Of a DNA stretch of 64,000 nt, positions 6,621-14,261 are shown piece by piece. Position 1 is the stretch's first letter. Every line of letters begins with the position of its first letter. Position numbers and translations under genes: made by a program. The notes under the pieces are model-generated. The model searched no databases and had not been told where the DNA came from. It worked only from the letters and a program-made list of their open reading frames with translations. Source of the stretch: JBGPHT01 sp041484525. GTDB taxonomy: Bacteria > Acidobacteriota > Terriglobia > Bryobacterales > Bryobacteraceae. The DNA is taken from contig JBGPHT010000020.1 of assembly GCA_041484525.1 (NCBI GenBank), positions 11,085 through 75,084 on the forward strand, read 5' to 3'.

Positions 6621-9086
6621 ATGCGTCTCGTCTTCCTCGTCGCTCTTGCGCTGATCGGGTGCGGGAGAGCCAGGCTCGATCCGCTCGAGTCGCGGTATCG
6701 GGAAGCGAGAACTCTGCTGCGCGCCGAGAAACAGAAGGCGGCATGGGACCAGACCAAAGCGGCGCTCGGTGAGGCACGCCCCGATTCGGTCTGGTACTGG
6801 AGACTGCGCCTGCTGCGGGCGGAGATCCTGCTGGCCAATCGGGAGGGCAAGCAGGCAGACGAGGCGCTGAATTTCCAACTGCCCTCCGGCCCGCAATGGC
6901 TCGCCGAGTGGGCGCGATACCGCCTGTGCCGCGGCTTTGCCGCGCTCCTGCTGGGGAACGGCCCGGAAGCCGAGCAGCACCTCCGCGAGGCGCAGTCGGT
7001 GGCGCAATCCATCGGCGACGCGTCCCTGCTGGCGGAAATCGAACTGCGCCAGGGCACGTTGGCCTTGGCCCAAAACCATTTTGAGGACGCGAAAAAGAAG
7101 TTCGACCGTGTAATCGAGTATGCCTCCCGGCACGGCGATGCCTACCTGCAGATGACCGCCACGGGAAACACGGGCCATTTGCTGGTTCTTTCCTATCACT
7201 ACGACGAGGCGATTCCGTGGTTCGAGCAGACCCTGGCAAACGCCCGCACCCTGGGCGCGGCGACCTCCCAGGCTCGCGCCACGGGTAACTTGGGATATTG
7301 CTACTTCCGGCTGGGTGATTTCGACAAGGCGCTCGACTATTTCCAGCAGACCGAACAGCGTTTCGTTCAGGCCGGCAACCGTTACGAGATCCAGAATTGG
7401 CGGGGCAGCATCGGCAGCGTCCACCTCAACCGCCGCGAGTTCTCAGAGGCCGCAGCCGATTACCGCCAGGCGCTCGAAATCGCGCGCGAATTGAAAAATC
7501 CATTCGCCGTGGCGGATTGGCTCAACAACCTGGCCGAAATCGCCATCGAAATCCGCGATTGGGACGCCGCCGAACGGTACAACAACGAGGCCCTCGACAT
7601 CGAGCAAAAGCTGGAAGACCAGCCGCGCAAGATCTACTCGACCGTGAATGCCGCTCGCATCGCGGCCGGCAAAGGCGACTTCGGCCGCGCCGAACAGCTC
7701 TTCCGCACCGTCATCCGGTCTTCCAACGAAAACCCGACGCCGCTTCTCAACGCTCACCGCCATCTCGCCGGCATGCTGGCCGGCACCGGCCACGACCGCC
7801 AGGCCGAAGCCGAATTCCGTGCCACCGCCGCCTTCGTGGAACACGAGAGTTCCGAACTACTCAAGGACGATTACAAGCTGACTTACTTTTCCAGTGTGAT
7901 CGATTTCTACCAGGACTATGTCGATTACCTGATGCAGAAGGGCCGCGTTGCAACGGCGCTCGAGGTGGCCGATTCGAGCCGCGCCCGCGTGCTGGGAGAC
8001 AAGCTGCGGCTGGCGCGTGCGCAACGGAAACCGCCCACCGCCGAGTCGCTCCAGAAGATCGCGGGCAACTCCAAGGCCGTGCTGCTCTCGTATTGGCTGG
8101 CGCCGAAAAAATCCTACCTGTGGGTGGTCACGTCTGCCGGGGTTCGATCGTTCCAACTGCCGCCCGCGGCCGAGATTCGCGCCCTGGTGGAGCGCTACGA
8201 CGCCCTGATTCAGAGCGCGCGCGATCCGCTGGCCGTCGAGGACGCGTCAGGGCCAAGTCTCTACCACACCCTACTCGAGCCCGCCGCGGAGCTGCTCGCG
8301 AAAAACACCCGGGTCATCCTGTCGCCCGACGGAGCGCTGTACTCGCTCAACTTCGAAACCATTCCGGTGCCCGGCGCAACTCGCCATTACTGGATCGACG
8401 ATGTCGCCGTTTCCGTGACTCCTTCGCTCGGGCTGCTGTCGTCCGATCCGGAGCCGCGAAGCGCCCCCGCCAACTCGATGCTGCTGGTCGGCAACCCCGT
8501 CTCCACCGAGCCGCAATACCCGGTGCTCCAATTCGCCGGCCAGGAGATCGCGTCCATCGATCGGACGCTGCCCGCCTTCCGCAAAGTAATTCTAACCGGC
8601 GCCGAAGCCAATCCGGATGCCTACGAGCATGCCGATCCCGGCACCTTCACCCTGATCCATTTTGTGGCGCACGCCGTCGCCAATCGGGAGGACCCGCTGA
8701 GTTCGGCCGTCATTCTCTCGAACCACGGCACCGGCGGATTCAAACTGCTGGCGCGGGACGTCATCCACAAGCCGCTGCATGCCCAGGTGGTGACGATTTC
8801 GGCATGCCGCAGCGCCGGAGCCCGCGTCTATGCCGGCGAAGGATTGGTCGGATTCGCGTGGGCCTTTCTCGAAGCCGGCGCGCGCAACGTGATCGCCGGA
8901 CTGTGGGACGTCAACGACCGCTCCACCGCCAAGATCATGGCCAACATGTATCCGGAACTGGCGCACGGCCGCTCGCCCGCGGACGCCCTACGAGCCGCGA
9001 AGCTGGAGCTGATCCGCTCCACGGGCGCGTATCGCAAGCCATATTACTGGGCTCCGTTCCAGTTGTTCACCAGCAGTTTGCAGTGA
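6621..9086 (+). CDS. TPR-CHAT lipoprotein, predicted caspase-like protease
   Basis: 821 residues. The N-terminus is a lipoprotein signal with lipobox LIGC (cysteine at residue 14). Tetratricopeptide repeats span roughly residues 80-420 (for example ATGNLGYCYFRLGDFDKALDYF, split by many similar helices). The C-terminal third is a CHAT domain: VILSPDGALYSLNFETIP, HFVAHA with the likely catalytic His684, and SACRSA with the likely catalytic Cys729, then GARNVIAGLWDVND. CHAT domains are caspase-fold proteases or scaffolds. The lipobox places this one outside the cytoplasm, where it could reach the anti-sigma C-terminal domain. The last 99 bases overlap the convergent lgt-like gene. Confidence 0.88.
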   Translation: MRLVFLVALALIGCGRARLDPLESRYREARTLLRAEKQKAAWDQTKAALGEARPDSVWYWRLRLLRAEILLANREGKQADEALNFQLPSGPQWLAEWARYRLCRGFAALLLGNGPEAEQHLREAQSVAQSIGDASLLAEIELRQGTLALAQNHFEDAKKKFDRVIEYASRHGDAYLQMTATGNTGHLLVLSYHYDEAIPWFEQTLANARTLGAATSQARATGNLGYCYFRLGDFDKALDYFQQTEQRFVQAGNRYEIQNWRGSIGSVHLNRREFSEAAADYRQALEIARELKNPFAVADWLNNLAEIAIEIRDWDAAERYNNEALDIEQKLEDQPRKIYSTVNAARIAAGKGDFGRAEQLFRTVIRSSNENPTPLLNAHRHLAGMLAGTGHDRQAEAEFRATAAFVEHESSELLKDDYKLTYFSSVIDFYQDYVDYLMQKGRVATALEVADSSRARVLGDKLRLARAQRKPPTAESLQKIAGNSKAVLLSYWLAPKKSYLWVVTSAGVRSFQLPPAAEIRALVERYDALIQSARDPLAVEDASGPSLYHTLLEPAAELLAKNTRVILSPDGALYSLNFETIPVPGATRHYWIDDVAVSVTPSLGLLSSDPEPRSAPANSMLLVGNPVSTEPQYPVLQFAGQEIASIDRTLPAFRKVILTGAEANPDAYEHADPGTFTLIHFVAHAVANREDPLSSAVILSNHGTGGFKLLARDVIHKPLHAQVVTISACRSAGARVYAGEGLVGFAWAFLEAGARNVIAGLWDVNDRSTAKIMANMYPELAHGRSPADALRAAKLELIRSTGAYRKPYYWAPFQLFTSSLQ

Positions 9087-9818
9087 GTAGGCTGCGCGAA
9101 TCAGCATGCAGGCGCCGAAACCTGCCAGCGCGATCGCGCCGTATTGCGCCGGTGTCAGCCCCATGTACCGCGGGTCCGTGATTCGCAGGAAGTCGAGCGC
9201 GAAGCGAACCGGCGCATATAACAAGGAGACCGCGGCCGCGCACAGCCCGGGCCGCTGCGCTCGCCTCGCCAGGCAAACCGCCGGCCACAAGACGAATAGC
9301 GTGTACAGGAATTCGTAGAGCCCCAGGTCATGGTAAATGCCCGAACGGAATTTGATACCCAGAAGGAACGACGTTCCCGATCCGATGTGATCGTGCACCA
9401 GTGCGCATCCCAGGCGTCCGAAGATCCAACCCGTTACCAGTGCTTCGACCAGAATATCTGCCTCCGCGATCCACGGCCTGCGCCGCCGGCGGAAATAGAA
9501 AAACGCCCCCGCGAGAGCGCCGGCGAATCCTCCGAACGAACTCATCCCGCGCCAGATTTTGAGCAGCATGAGATGGTCCTTCGCCAGCCACGCGGGGGCA
9601 TACAACAAAATCGCGGCCAGATGCGCGCCCAGAAAACCGGCGCTCAGCACCCAGATCAGGGCGCCGCGCAATTCCCGGGGCGGCAGTCCGGCCTCACTCG
9701 CGCGACGCATCGCGAGCCGGCAGCCGGCCACCACTCCCAGGCAGGCCAGTACGGCGAAAACGGTGATCCGCAACCCTCCCGGCAAGGAGATGGCGGGGAT
9801 CGGGAAGTAGGGAATCAC
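8988..9818 (-). CDS. lgt: Prolipoprotein diacylglyceryl transferase family protein
   Basis: 276 residues, multi-pass membrane protein. Lgt-like features: GMSSFGGFAGALAGAFFYF, the core GRLGCALVHDHIGSGTS (compare the family GRxGCFxxGDHxG motif) and GLYEFLYTLFVLW near the usual HPxxLYE site. The enzyme transfers diacylglycerol to the lipobox cysteine of prelipoproteins; the neighbouring lipoproteins at 6621 and 11160 would be substrates. I set the start at GTG 9818, which overlaps the upstream stop as GTGA; an in-frame upstream start at 9875 would lie inside the neighbouring gene. The 3' end overlaps the CHAT gene by 99 bases, an unusually long convergent overlap. Confidence 0.75.
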   Translation of the reverse strand: MIPYFPIPAISLPGGLRITVFAVLACLGVVAGCRLAMRRASEAGLPPRELRGALIWVLSAGFLGAHLAAILLYAPAWLAKDHLMLLKIWRGMSSFGGFAGALAGAFFYFRRRRRPWIAEADILVEALVTGWIFGRLGCALVHDHIGSGTSFLLGIKFRSGIYHDLGLYEFLYTLFVLWPAVCLARRAQRPGLCAAAVSLLYAPVRFALDFLRITDPRYMGLTPAQYGAIALAGFGACMLIRAAYSLQTAGEQLERSPVIWLAIRARGADQLQLRGS

Positions 9819-10318
9819 GACGGCGGCGCTCCTCCCTTCCTGCCGCCGCGGCCGATGGCCAGGCCGTTCTCCCATGCCACCAGTTCCTGGCGCGGCGTCC
9901 GCTGCGCCCCGCGCGGCCGCGGGTCGGTGTAGAACGGCCGGTCGCTCCAGGCGATGTGCACCTCGACTACTTTCGCTTCGAAGATGTTCAACTTCTCGAA
10001 TTCGGGCGACGCCTGTTTTTCCGAGCCCGGCCGCGTGCGGTGGACGATGCGCGGCAGCGCCAGCCGGAGCACCGCGACGCCCTTCGGGTCCACCGCGCGC
10101 AGGTTCGGCCGCCGGAAGATCGACGGCGTTGGTTCCGTCGTTTCGCGGTCCGTCATCCGGACAGTCAGCTTGCGCGGGGCCGGGTCGTAGTGAATGTTCC
10201 GCGGGTCGGCATAAGCATGCAGGGTGCGGCCGGTGTTGTTGCGCAGCTCGATCGTCACGATGACGTTGCGGCCGTCGTCCTTCATTTCCACACTGCCGAC
10301 TTCCAGCTCGCCGTTCAC
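9815..10318 (-). CDS. Unknown 167-aa protein coupled to lgt
   Basis: The start is a GTG at 10318 that overlaps the upstream TGA (GTGA); the open frame extends to 10750, but that part is a shadow of the neighbouring gene. The protein begins MNGELEVGSVEMKDD and has NVIVTIELRNNTGRTLHAYADP, a pattern of an immunoglobulin-like beta domain, then a basic C-terminus. There is no signal peptide in this reading. Family unknown. It sits between the CFI-box-like gene and lgt with four-base overlaps on both sides, so it is probably made in step with both. Confidence 0.6.
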   Translation of the reverse strand: MNGELEVGSVEMKDDGRNVIVTIELRNNTGRTLHAYADPRNIHYDPAPRKLTVRMTDRETTEPTPSIFRRPNLRAVDPKGVAVLRLALPRIVHRTRPGSEKQASPEFEKLNIFEAKVVEVHIAWSDRPFYTDPRPRGAQRTPRQELVAWENGLAIGRGGRKGGAPPS

Positions 10319-11100
10319 GATGGCGTCCCCGTGGAGAGGTACCCCGCTTCCGTCAAGAGATCCGGCAGCCGGGGATCGGCGGGAAACTCCGCGAGCAGCC
10401 GCCGCCCGAATCCGTGCAGGGCCCTGGGCGTGCGCAGCAGGCACCCTTTCAGGAAAGCAAGCTCCGCGCGGATTTCGTAATTGGCAAAGGTTCGCCACGC
10501 GGGGGTCAACGGCATTTCGGCCGCCCACTCGTCGAAACTCGCGGCCAAAAAGCGCCCGATGCCGCTCGAATCTGTTCCCGCCTGGCGCCACAACAATGCC
10601 TGCGCGTAGATCGACACGGTCTCCATCAGCGCCCATCGAACCGGCGAGCCGGCCATGGCGCGCTCCCCCAAAATCCGCGAGATCTCGTTGAGCACGGGAT
10701 CGGCGGAGAGTGCGCCGCGCCGGGCCCGGCTCAGGCGCACAGCCTCCCACACCTCCTGCCGCGACATTCCCTCGAGCTCCGGCGAGACTGCCAGGCCGGT
10801 TTCAAACCGCCGCCCCAACTGCTCCGCGTCCGCCTGCCCCAACGTGTAATCGTAGATAAGGGCCAACACCAGCGTCAGCGGACGCACGAACCGCTTCTCC
10901 AATAGCTCCCGCAACCCGGGCGCTACCGCCACCATCCGGCAGGCCTCCGGACTGAATCCGTAATAGTCGTAGAAGAGCCGGTCGAAGAAGCTGAAACCCG
11001 CCTCCGACCGCTGCAGGAACAGGAGCTGTTCGCGCACCTGGCGCATGGCGTTCACGTCAGGAGAGTAGGCGCAATAGGCGGTCGCCATCTCGGCCTTCAT
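10315..11100 (-). CDS. Protein with CFI-box-like N-terminal domain
   Basis: 261 residues from the ATG at 11100, chosen because AGGAGG lies 5 bases upstream; the frame is open to 11163. The N-terminal region, YSPDVNAMRQVREQLL followed by YYGFSP and LRELLEKRFVRPLTLVLALI, follows the spacing of the CFI-box-CTERM segment (HPHVxxLRxFRDxxLL...YYxxSP...LRxxxRxxLxPxV) known from the C-termini of many bacterial exported proteins. Here it sits at the N-terminus and the Cys-Phe-Ile box itself is replaced by ATAYCA. The rest is helical and unassigned. First gene of the chain ending in lgt. Confidence 0.6.
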   Translation of the reverse strand: MKAEMATAYCAYSPDVNAMRQVREQLLFLQRSEAGFSFFDRLFYDYYGFSPEACRMVAVAPGLRELLEKRFVRPLTLVLALIYDYTLGQADAEQLGRRFETGLAVSPELEGMSRQEVWEAVRLSRARRGALSADPVLNEISRILGERAMAGSPVRWALMETVSIYAQALLWRQAGTDSSGIGRFLAASFDEWAAEMPLTPAWRTFANYEIRAELAFLKGCLLRTPRALHGFGRRLLAEFPADPRLPDLLTEAGYLSTGTPS

Positions 11101-11159
11101 GAGGTCCTCCTGGAAAAGTATCCGGCGTCGTTCTGGGTGAATAGGCTCATATTTCCCGC

Positions 11160-11666
11160 TCAACTGAAGCTGGCGTTCAAATCGCCGCCGGCATTCCCTG
11201 TAATGGTCAGAATGTGGATGGCGCCGGGATTCAGCGCCGGCGTCAACTTCACGGTCTGCCGGCTACCGCCTGAAGGCGAAACAATTTCGATCGTCCATGT
11301 TCCGTCCGCCAGGTTCGGCGCCGCTTGCGTCACGGTGGCCGTGCCCTGCAGATTCGAAAACGAGAAGGAGCTCTGCGCCCCGGGTTGGTAACACACATCG
11401 GTCGCGGTACGATTGCCGCGGACATTCAACTGGATGTTCCGGCCGAGGGGCCGGATCTTCGAGAAATCCACTTTGATCGTGATCCCTGAAGCGGCGCGCG
11501 TACCGCTGGGGCAGTCGGGGGTCACGGTGATGTCGCCCGGCGAAGAGGTGCAGGCCGCCGCCAGCATGATCGCGGCTGCCGGCAGCGCCCTGCGTACCGG
11601 GAAATAACGCAGGGAGTTGAGATTCGCTACGCCCTGCAGGCTCGGCACAGGTCTGTCATCCTCCAT
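11160..11666 (-). CDS. Putative lipoprotein, unknown function
   Basis: 168 residues with a long n-region and a lipoprotein-type signal ending in LAAACTSSPGD, so the mature protein would begin at the cysteine near residue 39. The mature part is serine/threonine-rich with alternating hydrophobic residues (GITIKVDFSKIRPLG, DGTWTIEIVSPSGGS, IHILTITGNAGGDLNA), suggesting a beta-sandwich. No family recognised. It lies 59 bases upstream of the CFI-box-like gene on the same strand and is probably co-transcribed with it and lgt. Confidence 0.6.
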   Translation of the reverse strand: MEDDRPVPSLQGVANLNSLRYFPVRRALPAAAIMLAAACTSSPGDITVTPDCPSGTRAASGITIKVDFSKIRPLGRNIQLNVRGNRTATDVCYQPGAQSSFSFSNLQGTATVTQAAPNLADGTWTIEIVSPSGGSRQTVKLTPALNPGAIHILTITGNAGGDLNASFS

Positions 11667-11857
11667 GCGTTAGTGAGTCAGGGGCGCCGGACGTTTCAGC
11701 CGCTGCCAGACCGGCCGGGGCTCCTCCCACACCTCCCGCGCCATTTCCCCCAATACAGGAGTAACCGGACCTCAAACTGTCGACCTTTCCCGCGTGTTTC
11801 CAACGCTGCGATCATGGCCGCTCAAATGCATCTGGGTATTTCAGGATTGGAGGAGGG

Positions 11858-12922
11858 ATGAACTTCGATCGAGCCCCGATGCTGGTGATCTGGGAAGCTA
11901 CCCAGGCTTGCGATCTGGCTTGCATACACTGCCGCGCGTCCGCGCAATCGCAGCGGGACCCCGGCGAACTCACGACGGAGGAGGGGTACCGCCTGCTCGA
12001 CGAAATCCGCTCTTTCGGCGAGCCCCTCATGGTTTTCACCGGCGGCGATCCGTTGAAGCGGCCCGATCTCTATGACCTGATCCGCTACAGCGTGAGTATC
12101 GGGCTGCGTACCAACGTCACCCCCAGCGCCACCCCCCTGCTGACGGCCAAGGCCATCGACGCCTTCCAAGCGGCCGGTGTTTCCCGCATGGCTATCAGCC
12201 TGGACGGACCGGACGCTGCGAGCCACGACCACTTTCGCGGCATCCCCGGCACCTTCGACCGCGCCATGTTCGCGCTCCGGCATGCACGCGATATCGGGCT
12301 CGATACGCAGCTTCAGACGACGGTCACCCGCCTCAACATGTACCGCCTGTGGGAATTCGCGGACATCGCGAAGGAGGTTCGCACCCGCATGTGGAGCCTC
12401 TTTTTCCTCATCGTGACCGGCCGCGCGCTGGCGAACCAGGACCTCAAGGCGGCGGAATACGAGAAGGTCTTCGAGTTCCTCTACAACCTCTCGAAGACGG
12501 CGCCCTACGGCATCAAGACTACCGAGGCCATGCACTATCGCCGCTATGTGGCGCAGCGCATGAAGGCCGACCGCGGCGTCCAAAACCAGAACGCCAAGGA
12601 CGTGGCGTGGCGTACCGCGGGGGTCAGCGACGGGAAGGGCTTCGTCTTCGTGTCGCACACGGGTGAGATTTTCCCCAGCGGATTCCTGCCGGTGAGCGGC
12701 GGAAATGTGCGACGGGACTCGCTCACCGATGTCTACCGCAATTCCGACCTTTTCCGCACGCTGCGCGACCCCACCCAGCGCGACGGAAAGTGCGGGTGGT
12801 GCGAATATCAGAAGGTGTGCGGCGGCTCCCGCGCGCGCGCCTACGCCTTGACCGGCGACTACCTGGCGGCCGACCCCCGGTGCATCTACCAGCCGCATCT
12901 GGCCGATGCCATCGCGGGCTGA
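11858..12922 (+). CDS. Radical SAM/SPASM protein (TIGR04053-like)
   Basis: 354 residues with a strong GGAGGAGGG ribosome binding site. The SAM-binding [4Fe-4S] motif is CxxxCxxC at Cys18, Cys22 and Cys25 (ACDLACIHC). FTGGDPLKRPDL and ISLDGPDAASHDHFRGIPG follow, a signature I associate with the TIGR04053 family near heme and peptide-modifying enzymes. The C-terminal SPASM region has CGWCEYQKVCGGSRARAYA and a final cysteine, giving auxiliary cluster ligands. The substrate is unknown; no precursor peptide is apparent next to it. The Dabb-like gene follows 32 bases later. Confidence 0.85.
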   Translation: MNFDRAPMLVIWEATQACDLACIHCRASAQSQRDPGELTTEEGYRLLDEIRSFGEPLMVFTGGDPLKRPDLYDLIRYSVSIGLRTNVTPSATPLLTAKAIDAFQAAGVSRMAISLDGPDAASHDHFRGIPGTFDRAMFALRHARDIGLDTQLQTTVTRLNMYRLWEFADIAKEVRTRMWSLFFLIVTGRALANQDLKAAEYEKVFEFLYNLSKTAPYGIKTTEAMHYRRYVAQRMKADRGVQNQNAKDVAWRTAGVSDGKGFVFVSHTGEIFPSGFLPVSGGNVRRDSLTDVYRNSDLFRTLRDPTQRDGKCGWCEYQKVCGGSRARAYALTGDYLAADPRCIYQPHLADAIAG

Positions 12923-12953
12923 ACCCGCCTGCGTACCTGATACCCTGGGACGG

Positions 12954-13415
12954 ATGAACAATTCCACCATGATGCGCCTGGCCGCCACTGCGGCGGTCTT
13001 TCTACTTTCCGCCACCGCCGCCCGCGCCGGCGAAAAGAAGCTGATGCACTGCTTCGCCTGGACCTCGATCAAAGAAGGCACGCCCGCCGATTGGACTGCC
13101 TTCTTCAAAGCCAGCGATGCCCTTCCCGGCAAGATCAAGGGCATCTCCAAGGTCTGGTACGGCAAGCTGGCCGCGCCGCTGGGCCAGACCACCGTCACCA
13201 AGATCGACCCGGACAACCTCAAGAAGTTCCGCGCCGGCGAAACGGCTACCGGGGAAGTGAGCCGCACGCCGCGCGATTGGGGCATGTGCATGGAAATGAC
13301 CGGCGCCGCTCTGCGTGAGGCGTATGGCTCGCACCCCTACCACAAGGTCTGGACTGACGCCTACGCCAAGATCCGGGTGGACGGCACCACCACTTTCGAC
13401 ATCCTCGGGCAGTAG
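12954..13415 (+). CDS. Exported Dabb-like protein
   Basis: 153 residues from ATG 12954; a frame open to 12906 overlaps the radical SAM gene and is not used. The signal peptide ends at an AxA site (LLSATAARA). The mature part has MHCFAWTSIKEGTPADWTAFFKASDALPG-type sequence (split here: LMHCFAWTSIKEG, FFKASDALPGKIKGI) and ends YHKVWTDAYAKI, the layout of stress-responsive alpha/beta-barrel (Dabb) domains, small ferredoxin-like folds that dimerise. Its place behind the radical SAM gene suggests a shared operon. Confidence 0.65.
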   Translation: MNNSTMMRLAATAAVFLLSATAARAGEKKLMHCFAWTSIKEGTPADWTAFFKASDALPGKIKGISKVWYGKLAAPLGQTTVTKIDPDNLKKFRAGETATGEVSRTPRDWGMCMEMTGAALREAYGSHPYHKVWTDAYAKIRVDGTTTFDILGQ

Positions 13416-13545
13416 GCAGAGCGCACGAAAGCCCCATTCGATATACTGGAATTTTGAAACACTCTAGTTTCTCTCGTGCCATCTCGAGGGTGGGGGGCAT
13501 GAGGCAATCCTGGCGGCAACACGCCGCCTCTATCAGGATCTCCGC

Positions 13546-14250
13546 ATGAGTACAGTTGCAGTCAGTCCCATCAACCGGGCGGCGCGCTTCTACGAGGCGC
13601 CCATCGGCAAGAAGTTCGTCATGGCCGTCACCGGCGTGCTGCTCTTCGGCTACGTGGTTGCCCACCTGCTCGGCAACCTGCAGGTCTATTCGTCCGACCC
13701 CGAGCAGATCAACCGCTACGCCGCGTTCCTGCACAATCCATCCAACGCCATCTTCCTGTGGGGCGCGCGCGTGGCGCTGCTGGTGGCGGTCGCGATGCAT
13801 ATCGTGGCTTCGGTGCAGCTCTGGAAACAGAACCGGACGGCGCGGCCCGTTGGATACATGAAGAAGGATGACGTCCCCACGTCCTACGCGGCGCGCACCA
13901 TGATCTGGAGCGGGCCGATCGTGGCGGCGTTCGTGATCTTCCACGTGTTGCACCTGACGGTGGGCGCGGTGGTGCCGCTGCAGGAACTCGGCGTGAACCA
14001 GCCGAACGTGCGCGCCAACGTGATCGGCGGATTCCAGAACCCCTTCCTCGCGGGGTTCTACATTTTCGCCATGATCCTGCTGTGCATGCACCTGTACCAC
14101 GGGCTGTGGAGCATGTTCCAATCGGTGGGGCTGAGCCATCCGCGCTACACGCCGAAGCTGCAGAAGTTCGCCAAGATTGTGGCCATCCTGATCGCCATCG
14201 GCAACTGTTCGATCCCGATCGCGGTCCTGACGGGACTGTTGACTTACTGA
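13546..14250 (+). CDS. sdhC: Succinate dehydrogenase cytochrome b subunit
   Basis: 234 residues with five predicted membrane helices. Histidines that could bind two haem groups lie in VVAHLLGNLQ, MHIVASVQLW, FHVLHLTVG and CMHLYHGLWS. The single large cytochrome subunit, with no separate sdhD, is the layout of B-type (Bacillus/Wolinella-like) succinate:quinone oxidoreductases, which anchor the complex and pass electrons to quinone. First gene of sdhCAB; sdhA starts 11 bases after its stop. Confidence 0.92.
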   Translation: MSTVAVSPINRAARFYEAPIGKKFVMAVTGVLLFGYVVAHLLGNLQVYSSDPEQINRYAAFLHNPSNAIFLWGARVALLVAVAMHIVASVQLWKQNRTARPVGYMKKDDVPTSYAARTMIWSGPIVAAFVIFHVLHLTVGAVVPLQELGVNQPNVRANVIGGFQNPFLAGFYIFAMILLCMHLYHGLWSMFQSVGLSHPRYTPKLQKFAKIVAILIAIGNCSIPIAVLTGLLTY

Positions 14251-14261
14251 GGAACGCCAGC

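Noticed and set aside
7397..9181. A 594-codon plus-strand frame
   Set aside because: It is an arginine-rich shadow of the CHAT gene in another frame, with no domain pattern.
10319..10750. N-terminal extension of the 167-aa gene coupled to lgt
   Set aside because: It overlaps the well-formed upstream gene, and the GTGA junction at 10318 is a better start.
14082..14261. N-terminal extension of sdhA
   Set aside because: Lies inside sdhC; the ATG at 14262 gives the normal SdhA start.
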